Shown: positions 52,293 to 61,500, numbered from the stretch's first letter. The stretch is DNA of 62,081 nt from ZC4RG35 sp036375695 (GCA_036375695.1 DASVBU010000027.1:1-62081), one strand, 5' to 3'. Notes: a model not told the origin generated them from the sequence alone. Program-made: numbers and translations.

Positions 52293-54038
52293 GTGAACCA
52301 ATCGTTCGAGCCGACCCTGGCGGGCGCCGCCCGGTCCCACAAGTGGATCGTGGCTCTGGGTGCCGTCCTCGGCGTGCTCCTCGCGCTCCTCGCCGGCTAC
52401 ACGCTCTTCAACAACTGGTCCGCGACCGCCGCCGTGCTCGTCGAAGACCCCCGCGTCTCGTCGGTGTTCGAGCAGGCCACCCTTCTCGACCCACGCCGTT
52501 ACGTGGCCGACCAGGTGGCGATCCTGGAGTCCCCCGAGATCGCCCGGCGCGCCGCGGACGCCGTGGGTGGTGATGTCGCCGATCTGCCCACGCGGGAACT
52601 TCTCCGCCTCCGCACCGTGGACTCCGACGCCGAGAGCGGTCTCATCCAGGTGACCGTGCTCCTCGACTCCGAAGAGGCGGCCATCGAGCTGGCCAATGCG
52701 TTCATCACCCAGTACGAGGAGACCGCCACGACGCGCGCCGAGGACGCCACGAGGCGCGCCCTCGCCGAGCTCGAGGATCTGATCGACGAGGTGGACTCGC
52801 AGCTCGAGGCGCTGGACGATGCCATCGCCGAGCTCTCCATCCGGGACGACGACGCCGTCACCCAACTCCTCCAGCAGGCGCTCAACACGGGCGGTCTCTC
52901 CGCAGAGCAGGCCCAGCAGCTGGTTGCCCGGCTCCAGGCCCTTCAGCTCAGCCAGCAGGTGCGTCGGGAGGACTCCGACATCGCCAACCTCCTGGCGCAG
53001 CGCGAGCAGCTCCTGCAGCGCCGGACCCAATTGGAGGTCCGCCACGACCAACTGGGTGTCGACGCCGCGCTGGCGACCTCGGGCGTGGTCCTGGTCTCGG
53101 AGGCGGAGTACGCCGAGCCGTCGCCGGGGATGGCCCGTCTCGCGGCCATCGGCCTGTTGCTCGGCCTGATCCTCGGTGTGGCCGGCGCCTACGTCCGGGC
53201 CCAGCGCACCCAGCGGTTCGAGAATCGCCGCGAGCCCGAGGCGGTCCTGGGCGCCCCACTGTTCGCCGAGGTGCCGGACTTCGAGGCCGAGGCCATCAAC
53301 ACCCAGTTCCCGCTTCGGGACCGGCCGCTTTCGGCCGCCGCCGAGGCCTATCGCTTCGCCGGTTCGGCCATCGCGGACCGGGCACCGTCGTCCGGGGGCG
53401 CCGATGGCGAGACCTTCCTGACCAACTCGGCGGTGTTCGCGGTCACCTCCGCCCTGATCGGGGACGGGAAGTCAGTGACCACGGCCAACGTCGGTGCCGC
53501 TCTCGCCACCAAGGGCAAGCGCGTGCTCCTCATCGACGCGGACTTCGGCGAACAGACGCTGACGCGTCTGTTCTTCCCGGACGGCGGGGACCAGCATCAC
53601 CCCGGATTCACCGACATGGCGGAACTGGGAACCGCGGTGTCCTCCGCGGTGAGGACGGTCGACATCGGCCACGGGCTCCAGCTCGACGTCCTCTCCAGGG
53701 GCAATCAGATGACTGCGGCCCCCGAGTTCTTCCGGCGGCGCGTCGTGTCGACGTTGTTCAGCCAGCTCAAGGCCTCATACGACCTGATACTCGTCGACGT
53801 GCCGCCGCTCCTGCAGGTGGCCTATTCGGCCAGCGTGGTGCGTCTGTGCGACTTCGTGGTGCTGGTGGTCCGGCATGGTGGGGAGGTCGCCTCGGTGGTC
53901 GAGGCGGCGGATCGGGTCGCGCTGACGGGCCGGTCGATCGTCGGTTATGTGTACAACAGGGCTCCCTTGAGACCCGAGATGCTCTCGAGGCACGGGTCGA
54001 TGAGGGATCCCCTCGGCTTGGGATCGATCAAGGAATGA
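52293..54038 (+). CDS. Wzz/Wzc-like chain-length protein with degenerate BY-kinase domain
   Basis: 581 residues, GTG start. Two membrane segments (residues about 18-40 and 285-305) bracket a coiled-coil-rich outer domain, as in Wzz/CapA. The cytoplasmic part resembles bacterial tyrosine kinases, but key motifs deviate: Walker A is IGDGKSVTT (usually GEGKST), Walker A' is LLIDADFGEQ without the usual Arg, and Walker B is LVDVPP instead of DTPP. No C-terminal Tyr cluster is seen. It probably controls polymer length and may have reduced kinase activity. It overlaps the next gene by 11 bases, tail to tail. Confidence 0.85.
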   Translation: MNQSFEPTLAGAARSHKWIVALGAVLGVLLALLAGYTLFNNWSATAAVLVEDPRVSSVFEQATLLDPRRYVADQVAILESPEIARRAADAVGGDVADLPTRELLRLRTVDSDAESGLIQVTVLLDSEEAAIELANAFITQYEETATTRAEDATRRALAELEDLIDEVDSQLEALDDAIAELSIRDDDAVTQLLQQALNTGGLSAEQAQQLVARLQALQLSQQVRREDSDIANLLAQREQLLQRRTQLEVRHDQLGVDAALATSGVVLVSEAEYAEPSPGMARLAAIGLLLGLILGVAGAYVRAQRTQRFENRREPEAVLGAPLFAEVPDFEAEAINTQFPLRDRPLSAAAEAYRFAGSAIADRAPSSGGADGETFLTNSAVFAVTSALIGDGKSVTTANVGAALATKGKRVLLIDADFGEQTLTRLFFPDGGDQHHPGFTDMAELGTAVSSAVRTVDIGHGLQLDVLSRGNQMTAAPEFFRRRVVSTLFSQLKASYDLILVDVPPLLQVAYSASVVRLCDFVVLVVRHGGEVASVVEAADRVALTGRSIVGYVYNRAPLRPEMLSRHGSMRDPLGLGSIKE

Positions 54039-54798
54039 TCTGGCGGCGACGCCCAAAGCGGGCCCCGAGCCATTTCCTCCCCAGGAGGGCCAGATACGCC
54101 GGATTGTTGTAGATGTAGCGCCGCCAGAGCCGGCGCGGCTCCTTGCTGAGGCGGTAGAGCCACTCCAGCCCACGGTCGCGCATCCATTGTGGCGCCATGG
54201 GCTGGTTCCCCGCGAGCCAGTCGAAGGCGGCACCGACGCCGACCAGGTTGACCTCGGGGGCGAAGGGGCGGAAGCGGTCCATCCACAGCTCCTGCTTGGG
54301 CATGCCGAGACCGACCCAGACTATGTGGGCCCCGCTGGCCTCGATGGCCGCGGCATGCTCGCGGAGCTCCTCGTCGGTGAGCGGTCGAAAGGGCGGGGCG
54401 AAGGTCCCCGCGATGACGATCCCGGGGTGTTCGGCCTCGAGTCGGGCCCGGATCCTGTCCAGGGTCTCGTCGGTGGCGCCGTAGAAGTAATGCCTGATGC
54501 CGGCGGCGCGACCCCGGTCCGCCACGTCGGAAAGCACGTCTATCCCGGTGACGCGGACGGCGTCATGTCCGTCGACCCGGAAGGCCCACGTCAGAGGGAC
54601 ACCGTCTGGCGTGACTATGTCGGCGTTCGCTATCGCCTGGGCAAGCATGGGATCGCGCCGGGAGGTCATCACCGAGTGCACGTTGGCGATGACCACCGTC
54701 ATGCCGCGAAGACTCATCAGGGCGTCGGCCACCTCGGAGACGGTGGTCACCGAAACGTCCGTCCCGAAGACGTCGAAACGAGCCGGCAGATCGGTCAT
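54028..54798 (-). CDS. WecG/TagA/CpsF family glycosyltransferase
   Basis: 256 residues. The family transfers a ManNAc-type or ManNAcA sugar onto a lipid-linked acceptor. VHSVMTSRRDPMLAQAIANA, the catalytic TPDGVPLTW motif, the VWVGLGMPKQELWM block and the APQWMRDRGLEWLYRLSKEP plus RR ending are diagnostic. This fits the UDP-ManNAc(3NAc)A pathway encoded by the operon at 33-38 kb (inference). Convergent with the Wzz-like gene. Confidence 0.93.
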   Translation of the reverse strand: MTDLPARFDVFGTDVSVTTVSEVADALMSLRGMTVVIANVHSVMTSRRDPMLAQAIANADIVTPDGVPLTWAFRVDGHDAVRVTGIDVLSDVADRGRAAGIRHYFYGATDETLDRIRARLEAEHPGIVIAGTFAPPFRPLTDEELREHAAAIEASGAHIVWVGLGMPKQELWMDRFRPFAPEVNLVGVGAAFDWLAGNQPMAPQWMRDRGLEWLYRLSKEPRRLWRRYIYNNPAYLALLGRKWLGARFGRRRQIIP

Positions 54799-54954
54799 CG
54801 CAGTGCGTTTCCCCTGGTGGCAGACCGAAATGGTGGGGGAAAACTCGTGTTTGACGGCACGGGCCTCGTGGGTACCCGGGACCCTCGAGAAGAGAAAAAG
54901 CCCTCAGGTGGCCCCGTAAGAGGTCGATATCTCAGGGGTCCCCAACCTGAGAAG
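54799..54954 (+). promoter_or_regulatory. Divergent promoter region before the beta-helix genes
   Basis: On the plus strand a TTGACG (54851-54856) could be a -35 box, but no good -10 follows. CTCAGGT (54903-54909) and ACCTGAG (54945-54951) can pair, forming a long hairpin just before the ATG at 54955. No known riboswitch fits. Confidence 0.35.
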
Positions 54955-56115
54955 ATGTCAAAAGCCCCCATCCCTCTCAGAATACTGCTTGCCCTTTCCG
55001 TCATCGGACTGCTCGCGCTCGCGCTCTCGGCAAACCCCTTCGCACAGCACGAGGACACCCTCACCGCGGCCGACGTGATCGGTGATGTCCCGTCCACGGC
55101 ACCAGCGTCCTCGACGACCCTCTCGTTCGAGCCACGGGAGCCGAGCCTCGCCGCCATCGGGGCGCCGGGGACCGCGGCCATGATCGACCAACCGGGCGCC
55201 GATGCGACCACGACCACCGCGGAGCCCACGACCACGGCGCCGCCACCGCCTTCGACCTCGTCGTCCAAGCCCAAGGCAACGACCACCACCGAGAAGCAGC
55301 CGACCACCACCGAGGGGTCGTCCGGAGGTGACCTCGAGGCCAGTGGCCCGGTCACCATCAACAACAAGTCCGGCGTGGTGATCGAGAACCTCTCCATCTC
55401 CAACCCGAACGGCCCCTGTGTCTCGATCGTCGGCTCGTCCAACGTCACGATCCGTAACTCCCATATCGGGCCGTGTGGCAGCTGGGCGGTGTTCATCGAC
55501 CGGTCCGACTCCGTCACCGTGTCCGACAACACCATCCGCACCGACAGCGGCAAGGGTGGTGTCTACGGGCACATGAGCTCCGGCATCGCCGTGATCGGCA
55601 ACTCGATCACCCGGTCGGGTCGGAACCCGATCCAGTTCGACAAGGTCTCGGGCGGCGGGAACCGCATCGAGTCGAACACCATCACCAGCAGCCCCGCCGA
55701 GGACATGATCAGCATCTACAAGTCCGGCGGGACCTCGGGGAGCTGGCTCCGCATCCGGAAGAACGTGATCAAGAACAACACGGGCGGGAGCACCACCGGC
55801 TCGGGCATCATGCTCGGTGACGCCGGCGGTGGCTACATCCTCGTCGAGGGCAACAGGCTCACCGACCCTGGCCAGGCGGGCATCGGGGTCGCCGGCGGGG
55901 CGAACATCAGGGTCCTGAGCAACACGGTCGTCTCCGCCGCCCACCCGTGGTCCAACGTCGGCATCTACGTCTGGAACCAGTACGGCGGCAGCTGTCACTC
56001 CATCGAGGTGCGTGGCAACAAGGTCGACTGGCTCAACAAGAACGGCCAGCGCAACTCGGCGTGGAACGGCGGCGGTTGCGGCGAGATCGCCGGCTGGAGC
56101 GACAACGACTGGTGA
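54955..56115 (+). CDS. Secreted right-handed beta-helix protein 1
   Basis: 386 residues from ATG 54955; a longer open frame back to 54187 runs antisense through wecG and is rejected. N-terminal signal or anchor (ILLALSVIGLLALALSANPF), then a Thr/Pro/Ser-rich spacer to about residue 125, then parallel beta-helix repeats with many N/G/S turns (SNVTIRNSHIG, SDSVTVSDNTI, GNRIESNTITSS). Its C-terminal third shares long near-identical stretches with the next gene. No catalytic residues of a known lyase are evident. Confidence 0.85.
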   Translation: MSKAPIPLRILLALSVIGLLALALSANPFAQHEDTLTAADVIGDVPSTAPASSTTLSFEPREPSLAAIGAPGTAAMIDQPGADATTTTAEPTTTAPPPPSTSSSKPKATTTTEKQPTTTEGSSGGDLEASGPVTINNKSGVVIENLSISNPNGPCVSIVGSSNVTIRNSHIGPCGSWAVFIDRSDSVTVSDNTIRTDSGKGGVYGHMSSGIAVIGNSITRSGRNPIQFDKVSGGGNRIESNTITSSPAEDMISIYKSGGTSGSWLRIRKNVIKNNTGGSTTGSGIMLGDAGGGYILVEGNRLTDPGQAGIGVAGGANIRVLSNTVVSAAHPWSNVGIYVWNQYGGSCHSIEVRGNKVDWLNKNGQRNSAWNGGGCGEIAGWSDNDW

Positions 56116-56162
56116 TCCCCTGGTAGCTCGGGTCTGACGACCCGGGCTCCGACTTCCCACCG

Positions 56163-57203
56163 ATGGGTATCCTGCCCGGTGTGAGGGCGGGATGGCGGCA
56201 GGTGGTGGGTGTGCTGACGATCCTCGCCCTGCAGTCGTGCACACAGGCGGGGGAGGCAGAGCGCGCCGCTTCTACCGCCTCCTCGACCTCGCCAGTCGTT
56301 TCCACCAGCACCACCGGCTCGTCGGGAACGGAGACCGCCGAACCCCCGGAGCCGGAGCTCCTTCTCCATGAGGGGCCCATCAACCACGCGAGGCTGCAGA
56401 CCGTCGTCATCGCCAACATGAAGGTGACCAACCCGGACGGCGACTGCATCAACATCACCGGGGTCCGGCAGGTGATCATCCGGAACTCCGAGATCGGCCC
56501 TTGTGGCGGCCGGGCGGTCGAGATCCGCAACTCGTCGAACGTGACCATCGAGGACACGAAGTTCCTGGAGAGCGCCGCGGGTGTCTACGTGCTGCGCAGC
56601 GAGGGCGTGCAGATACGGGGCAACACCTTCACATCCACAGGCCGGAACCCCATCCAGTTCGACAAGGTGACCGGGGCGGGGAACGCAATCACCGACAACG
56701 TGATCCTCAACGAGAATGGGAACGACGAGACGGAGGACTCCATCAACATCTTCATGTCGGGAGGGCTGCCTGATGACCCCCTCGTCGTCGCGCGGAACGT
56801 GATCGAGGGCGGTGGGTCCAGCACGACTGGCTCCGGCATCATCATCGGCGACGCCGGGGGGTCCAACACAGTCGTCGAGTCCAACCTGCTCATCGACCCG
56901 GGTCAGGTCGGGATCGGCGTCGCCGGGGGCGCCAACATCACAGTGCGGGGGAACACGGTCTTCGCCGGCGCTCACCCCTGGTCCAACGTGGGCATCTACG
57001 TCTGGAACCAGGCCGACGGGCCCTGCGGACAGATCCGCGTCGAGGGCAACGTGGTCGAGTTCTACAACAGCGCCGGGGAGCTCTCCACCTTCTTCGACGG
57101 CGAGAACTGCGGCGTCATCGAGGGTTGGGACGCCAACTCGACCGTCACCGATCTCGAGGGCAGGCTCGAAGAGCTCCGCCGGGAGTTGCTGGGGCGCTCA
57201 TGA
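56163..57203 (+). CDS. Secreted right-handed beta-helix protein 2 (possible lipoprotein)
   Basis: About 346 residues; ATG 56163 or GTG 56181. The N-terminal hydrophobic segment ends in LALQSC, a possible lipobox. A Ser/Thr spacer follows, then a beta-helix domain paralogous to the previous gene: both share GRNPIQFDKV, TTGSGI, VGIGVAGGANI-like and AHPWSNVGIYVWNQ segments. It overlaps the Wzy-like gene in an ATGA junction. A tandem duplication is clear; a role in polymer modification, binding or export is inference. Confidence 0.83.
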   Translation: MGILPGVRAGWRQVVGVLTILALQSCTQAGEAERAASTASSTSPVVSTSTTGSSGTETAEPPEPELLLHEGPINHARLQTVVIANMKVTNPDGDCINITGVRQVIIRNSEIGPCGGRAVEIRNSSNVTIEDTKFLESAAGVYVLRSEGVQIRGNTFTSTGRNPIQFDKVTGAGNAITDNVILNENGNDETEDSINIFMSGGLPDDPLVVARNVIEGGGSSTTGSGIIIGDAGGSNTVVESNLLIDPGQVGIGVAGGANITVRGNTVFAGAHPWSNVGIYVWNQADGPCGQIRVEGNVVEFYNSAGELSTFFDGENCGVIEGWDANSTVTDLEGRLEELRRELLGRS

Positions 57204-58609
57204 CCACGCTGGCGCGAATGGAGGCCCTGAGCCGTGAGGAGAAGGTCGGCGCCCTCTTCGTCAAGGTGTTCCCGTTCCTGCTGGCCGGCTACATGCTCTT
57301 CGGGAAGCCCTTCGCCTACCTCCACATCCCCGGCACGCCGATCTTCATCGGCGAGATCGTCCTCGCCACCGGTCTCGCCACGGCCCTGTGGGCCATGGGG
57401 TGGCACCGGATCTGGGCCCAGACCAGTGTGCCCGCGGTGATGACGGTCTACGTGGCCTGGGGCCTGATTCGGACGATCCCGGGGCTGCTCGAAGACCCCC
57501 TCCCTGCGCTGCGGGACGCGGTGCTCTGGGGGTACGTCCTGGTGGCATGGTCGGTGGTGGGGGCTCTGGCCATCAGACCCCACCTGATCGGGATCTGGTT
57601 CCGGAAATACCTGCGGGTGATGCCGTTTGCGGTGCTCTGGTGGCCCCTCACTCCGGTTCTGGCGGCGATGAACGTCGGCACGGTGCCCGACTCGGACGTC
57701 TCGATCACCGGGTTCGACTACGGGATGATGCAGGTCCAACTGGCGGCGACGATGGCCTTCCTCTGGCTGGTTTGGCGCCCCGAGACGCAGAAGGGTCTCT
57801 ACTGGCGCACCGGGCTCAGCGCGGTGGGCATCCTGTCCCTCCTCGTCATGGCAACGAGGAACCGCGGTGGGTTCCTGGGGGCGATGATCGCCCTGGCGGT
57901 GGTGCTGCTCTTCAACGAATCGAAGACCAAGCTGATCATCACCGCGGGGAGGGCCCTGCTCGTCGCCGCGGTGCTGGTCGTCGTCATCGACCCCCGCATC
58001 GACGTGGGGGAGCGCGAGATCTCGGCGGAGCAGCTTTCCCAGAACCTGGCCAGCATCGTCACGCTCTCCGGTGACCAGGGTGCGCTGGGGAGCAACATCA
58101 GCTGGCGCCTCGAGCACTGGTCGGACATCTTCCAGGGGGTCAACCGTCACGTGCCGCTGGCAGGCCACGGCTTCGGCCCCAACATCGCCGAGATCTACGA
58201 CATCCCCCAGACCGATATCGGTCTCCGAAACGCCCACAACTCCCACCTCACCGTCCTCGCCCGAGCCGGTTGGATCGGGGCGATCCTCTGGGTGTCTTTG
58301 TGGGTGGTCTGGGTGGCCGGCCTCAACCACGCCCGGAAGCGACTCCGCGACACCGGTTACGGGCGGCTCTCGGGTCTGTGCGCGTGGTCACTGGCGGCTG
58401 CGGCCGGTTTTCACGTCGAAGCGTTCTTCAACCCCTCGATCGAAGGCCCGCAGACCGCGTTCTGGGTGTGGGCGATCTTCGGTCTGGGCATGTACCTGAC
58501 CGCACTCAGCCGACCACCGCGGGGTGCCCGCGCACGCACGGTTTGGACGCTCGACCCCGCGACCGTCGAGTCACAACTGGCGCCACTGGGTACCACCCTG
58601 CCCCGCTGA
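57200..58609 (+). CDS. O-antigen polymerase/ligase-like membrane protein
   Basis: 469 residues from ATG 57200, overlapping the beta-helix gene. About 11 hydrophobic segments with a large hydrophilic loop between residues about 290 and 360 containing SWRLEHWSDIFQG and PLAGHGFGPN. This is the layout and loop style of Wzy/WaaL (O-antigen ligase family) proteins. With the flippase- and Wzz-like genes next door it completes a Wzy-dependent assembly set. Polymerase versus ligase cannot be decided by eye. Confidence 0.85.
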   Translation: MTTLARMEALSREEKVGALFVKVFPFLLAGYMLFGKPFAYLHIPGTPIFIGEIVLATGLATALWAMGWHRIWAQTSVPAVMTVYVAWGLIRTIPGLLEDPLPALRDAVLWGYVLVAWSVVGALAIRPHLIGIWFRKYLRVMPFAVLWWPLTPVLAAMNVGTVPDSDVSITGFDYGMMQVQLAATMAFLWLVWRPETQKGLYWRTGLSAVGILSLLVMATRNRGGFLGAMIALAVVLLFNESKTKLIITAGRALLVAAVLVVVIDPRIDVGEREISAEQLSQNLASIVTLSGDQGALGSNISWRLEHWSDIFQGVNRHVPLAGHGFGPNIAEIYDIPQTDIGLRNAHNSHLTVLARAGWIGAILWVSLWVVWVAGLNHARKRLRDTGYGRLSGLCAWSLAAAAGFHVEAFFNPSIEGPQTAFWVWAIFGLGMYLTALSRPPRGARARTVWTLDPATVESQLAPLGTTLPR

Positions 58610-58620
58610 CCGCCGGAGCC

Positions 58621-59466
58621 TCAGCCCAGCCCCAGAGCCTCGGTGAGACCGTCGAGACGGGGGAGCACCTCGTCCCGACCCTTGGAGGGGAGGCCGAAGA
58701 TCACTCCGTCGACACCGATCCCACGCAACGTGTCGAGTGACTCGGGCTTGGCGGTCGAGGCGATTATCTGGAACGTGGACGGGTCGCGGCCGGCCGCGGC
58801 CACGGCCTCCCTGACCTCTCTCACCTTGCCCACGATGTCGTGACGGGTCGCCAGCGGCATCCAGCCGTCGCAGAACTCGACCATGTCGGCGATGGTCCTC
58901 GGCCCGGCGTCCGCGCCCATGATGATCGGGGGATGAGGTCGCTGGACCGGCTTGGGCCACGCCCAGGACGGCTCGAGCTCGAGGTGCTCGCCCTGGAACG
59001 AGGCCTCTTCCTCGGTCCAGAGGGACTTCATAATCAGCACCTTCTCCCGGAGCAGGGCCCTCCTCTGGTCGTAGGAGACGCCGTGGCTCCCCATCTCCTC
59101 CTTGTTCCACCCGTACCCGATCCCGAAGACGACGCGCCCGTCCGACAGGTGATCCAGGGTGGCGACCTCCTTGGCGGTCCAAATCGGGTCGCGCTGGGCG
59201 ATGAGGGTTATGCCCGTCCCGAGGCGGAGCCTCTCCGTGACCATCGCCGCCGCGGTCAGGGCGACGAATGTGTCCAGCGTCCGCCAGTACTGCTCGGGGA
59301 GTGGCGGGGCGCCCTCGACACCTCCCCAGGGTGTCCGCCGTGACACGGGTATGTGCGAGTGCTCCGGGAACCAGAGCGAGTCGAACCCCCTCGCCTCCGC
59401 CTCGATGGCGATCTCGTCTGGCCGTATCGACTTGTCGGTGACGAATATGGACAACCCAAACCACAT
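58621..59466 (-). CDS. LLM-class F420-dependent oxidoreductase
   Basis: 281 residues from ATG 59466; the frame extends upstream without homology. Luciferase-like monooxygenase family: SLWFPEHSHIP, RLRLGTGITLIAQRDP, HLSDGRVVFGIGYGWN and PIIMGADAGPRT are characteristic of the TIGR03619-type F420 enzymes common in actinobacteria. The substrate is unknown. It diverges from the methyltransferase gene with only 18 bases between start codons. Confidence 0.88.
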   Translation of the reverse strand: MWFGLSIFVTDKSIRPDEIAIEAEARGFDSLWFPEHSHIPVSRRTPWGGVEGAPPLPEQYWRTLDTFVALTAAAMVTERLRLGTGITLIAQRDPIWTAKEVATLDHLSDGRVVFGIGYGWNKEEMGSHGVSYDQRRALLREKVLIMKSLWTEEEASFQGEHLELEPSWAWPKPVQRPHPPIIMGADAGPRTIADMVEFCDGWMPLATRHDIVGKVREVREAVAAAGRDPSTFQIIASTAKPESLDTLRGIGVDGVIFGLPSKGRDEVLPRLDGLTEALGLG

Positions 59467-59484
59467 GCTGCGGAAGATACCGAG

Positions 59485-60525
59485 ATGAGCCTGAAGTCGG
59501 TCATCACCGACCAGATCGCCGCAAACGGCCCGATGCCATTCGAGCGGTTCATGGAGCTCTCGCTCTATCACCCCGAGGGCTTCTTCGGCGGTGACCGGCT
59601 CCGGTCGGAGCGGGCCGGCGACTTCCTCACATCACCGGAGGTGAGCCCGCTGTTCGGGGAGACCCTGGCCCGATTCGTGGAGCAGGAGAGGGAGCGCATC
59701 GGCGAGCCGTTTCACCTGGTGGAGGTGGGGGCCGGGTCGGGGTCGCTGCTCCGGCCGCTCCTCGAACAGGTCCCGGTCCCTGCCGTGGCGGTGGAGGTGT
59801 CGCCCGCGGCACGCGCCACCCTCGCCGAGACGATGCCCGAGGTGGAGGTGCGCACCGATCTGCCTGCGCGGGTTCGTGGTGTGGTCGTGGCCAACGAGCT
59901 GCTCGACAACCTCCCCATGGCCCTGGCGCAGCGTGTCGAAGGCCGGTGGCGGGAGCGCTGGGTGGGCAGGGATGGAGACGGCCTGGCATTCGTCGACGCT
60001 CCCGTCCGCCCCGAGGTCCAGGAGTGGCTCGACCGCCACGCCTCGGACGTGGGTGACGGTGGATGGGTCGAGGTCCAGCTCGCCGCCGGCGAGTGGGTCC
60101 GCGACGTGCTGGGGCGGCTCGAGGCGGGGAGCCTGGTGGTCATCGACTACGGGGGGACTTCCGAAGACCTGCTCCCGCGTCGGGGCGATGGGACGCTGCG
60201 CACCTATCAGTCCCATCACCTCGGCCCCCACCCACTCGACTTCCCTGGCGAGACCGACATCACCGCCGACGTGGAGTTCACGGCCATCGCCGCGGTGGCC
60301 GAAGAGGCCGGCACCGAGGTGGAGTTGGTCCGTCAGGACGACTTCCTGGCCCGTCTCAGTCTGCGGGAGCGGCTCGCCGGGCTGCGATCCGCCGAGCTGG
60401 AGGCGGCACGCGCCGGTGAGCATGACCGACGGCTTCGTCTCCGCACCATCAAGACCGAGGCTGAGACCCTCCTCCACCCCCGTGGCCTGGGCGGCTTCAT
60501 GGTCATGATCGCCAAGAGGCCCTAG
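59485..60525 (+). CDS. MidA/NDUFAF7-type SAM-dependent methyltransferase
   Basis: 346 residues from ATG 59485. The N-terminus PMPFERFMELSLYHPEGFF and GDFLTSPEVSPLFGE are hallmark sequences of the DUF185/MidA family (arginine methyltransferase in mitochondria). The SAM motif is LVEVGAGSGSLLRPLLEQ, followed by VVVANELLDNLPMALAQR. The bacterial target is unknown. It diverges from the LLM gene. Confidence 0.93.
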   Translation: MSLKSVITDQIAANGPMPFERFMELSLYHPEGFFGGDRLRSERAGDFLTSPEVSPLFGETLARFVEQERERIGEPFHLVEVGAGSGSLLRPLLEQVPVPAVAVEVSPAARATLAETMPEVEVRTDLPARVRGVVVANELLDNLPMALAQRVEGRWRERWVGRDGDGLAFVDAPVRPEVQEWLDRHASDVGDGGWVEVQLAAGEWVRDVLGRLEAGSLVVIDYGGTSEDLLPRRGDGTLRTYQSHHLGPHPLDFPGETDITADVEFTAIAAVAEEAGTEVELVRQDDFLARLSLRERLAGLRSAELEAARAGEHDRRLRLRTIKTEAETLLHPRGLGGFMVMIAKRP

Positions 60526-60593
60526 GGGGCAGCGAATACCTGCGCGCCAATCCCAGTACGCAGTACCGGGTACCAGGTACTTACGATTAGGGC
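60526..60593 (+). repeat. Interspersed GTAC repeat, copy D (tract only)
   Basis: In the gap before htpX, a degenerate GTAC heptad tract (CAGTACG-CAGTACCG-GGTACCA-GGTAC, about 60555-60580) recurs without the palindromic modules of copies A-C. TACGAT (60582-60587) directly follows, 6 bases before the htpX ATG, and could be a -10 box for a leaderless mRNA. Confidence 0.6.
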
Positions 60594-61445
60594 ATGAACA
60601 ACGCCAAGACCGTTGGCCTGCTCGCCGTGATGACGGCCCTCCTTTTCTGGGTCGGCTGGGCCGTGACCGGAGGCCAGAGCATCGCCACCGCCATCGGGTT
60701 CGCCGCGGTGTTCAATCTCGCCGCCTACTTCTTCTCCGACAAGATCGCCCTGGCGGCGACACGAGCCCGTCCGGTCACCGAGCAGGAATTGCCGCAGGTC
60801 TACGCCATCGTGCGTCGGCTCACCACCGGCACCGGGATGCCGATGCCCCGGCTCTACGTCATCGACTCGCCCCAGCCCAACGCCTTCGCCACGGGGCGCA
60901 GCCCGAGCAAGGCGGCCGTCGCGGTGACCACGGGCATCCTCCAGATGCTCGACCACGACGAGTTGGAGGGCGTCCTCGCCCACGAGCTCGCCCATGTCCG
61001 CAACCGGGACATCCTGATCTCGAGCATCGCGGCCATGATCGGCGCCGCCATCTCCATCCTGATGCGGTTCGCCTTCTGGTTCGGCCGTGGCGACGACCGG
61101 AACAACCCACTGGGGGCGATCGGCTTCATCATCTCGCTGATCGTGGCCCCGCTCGCTGCGATGCTGATCAGGTTCGCCATCTCCCGCACCAGGGAGTTCC
61201 AGGCCGATCACAGTGGCGCAGAGATCACGGGCCGCCCGTTGAAGCTGGCCTCGGCGCTGGAGAAGATCTCGGCGGGCACGGCGCGGATCCCGATGAACGT
61301 CGACCCGGCGCACAGCCAGATGTTCATCGACAACCCGCTCAAGGCCCTCCGTGGCGGCGGAATGTTGAAGCTGTTCAGCACCCATCCCCCCACCGAGGAG
61401 CGGATCCAGAGACTCCTCGACATGGCGTCCGGGGTGAGTCGCTGA
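60594..61445 (+). CDS. htpX: HtpX-like zinc metalloprotease
   Basis: 283 residues. Two N-terminal membrane segments, then the zinc motif HELAH (residues about 132-136) with the third ligand Glu in SRTREFQADHSGA, and two more hydrophobic segments between. AFATGRSPSKAAVAVTTGIL is typical of HtpX. Acts in membrane-protein quality control. It may be leaderless (see the TACGAT 6 bases upstream). Confidence 0.95.
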   Translation: MNNAKTVGLLAVMTALLFWVGWAVTGGQSIATAIGFAAVFNLAAYFFSDKIALAATRARPVTEQELPQVYAIVRRLTTGTGMPMPRLYVIDSPQPNAFATGRSPSKAAVAVTTGILQMLDHDELEGVLAHELAHVRNRDILISSIAAMIGAAISILMRFAFWFGRGDDRNNPLGAIGFIISLIVAPLAAMLIRFAISRTREFQADHSGAEITGRPLKLASALEKISAGTARIPMNVDPAHSQMFIDNPLKALRGGGMLKLFSTHPPTEERIQRLLDMASGVSR

Positions 61446-61458
61446 TCCAGACCGCGCT

Positions 61459-61488
61459 TTGGTGACTTCACGGCCGCGCTATTACAAT
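61459..61488 (+). promoter_or_regulatory. Promoter of the tRNA-Tyr/Thr/Met-tuf cluster
   Basis: TTGGTG (61459-61464), an 18-base spacer and TACAAT (61483-61488), a near-consensus -10. Transcription would start near 61495, about 36 bases before tRNA-Tyr. Confidence 0.7.
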
Positions 61489-61500
61489 CCATATCCCAGA

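Noticed and set aside
54187..54954. Upstream extension of the beta-helix gene
   Set aside because: It lies antisense to the clear WecG/TagA gene and lacks a signal sequence at its start; the ATG at 54955 is followed by one.
54799..54954. Possible riboswitch (c-di-GMP, ydaO) before the beta-helix gene
   Set aside because: A long hairpin exists but none of the conserved core sequences of known classes could be matched.
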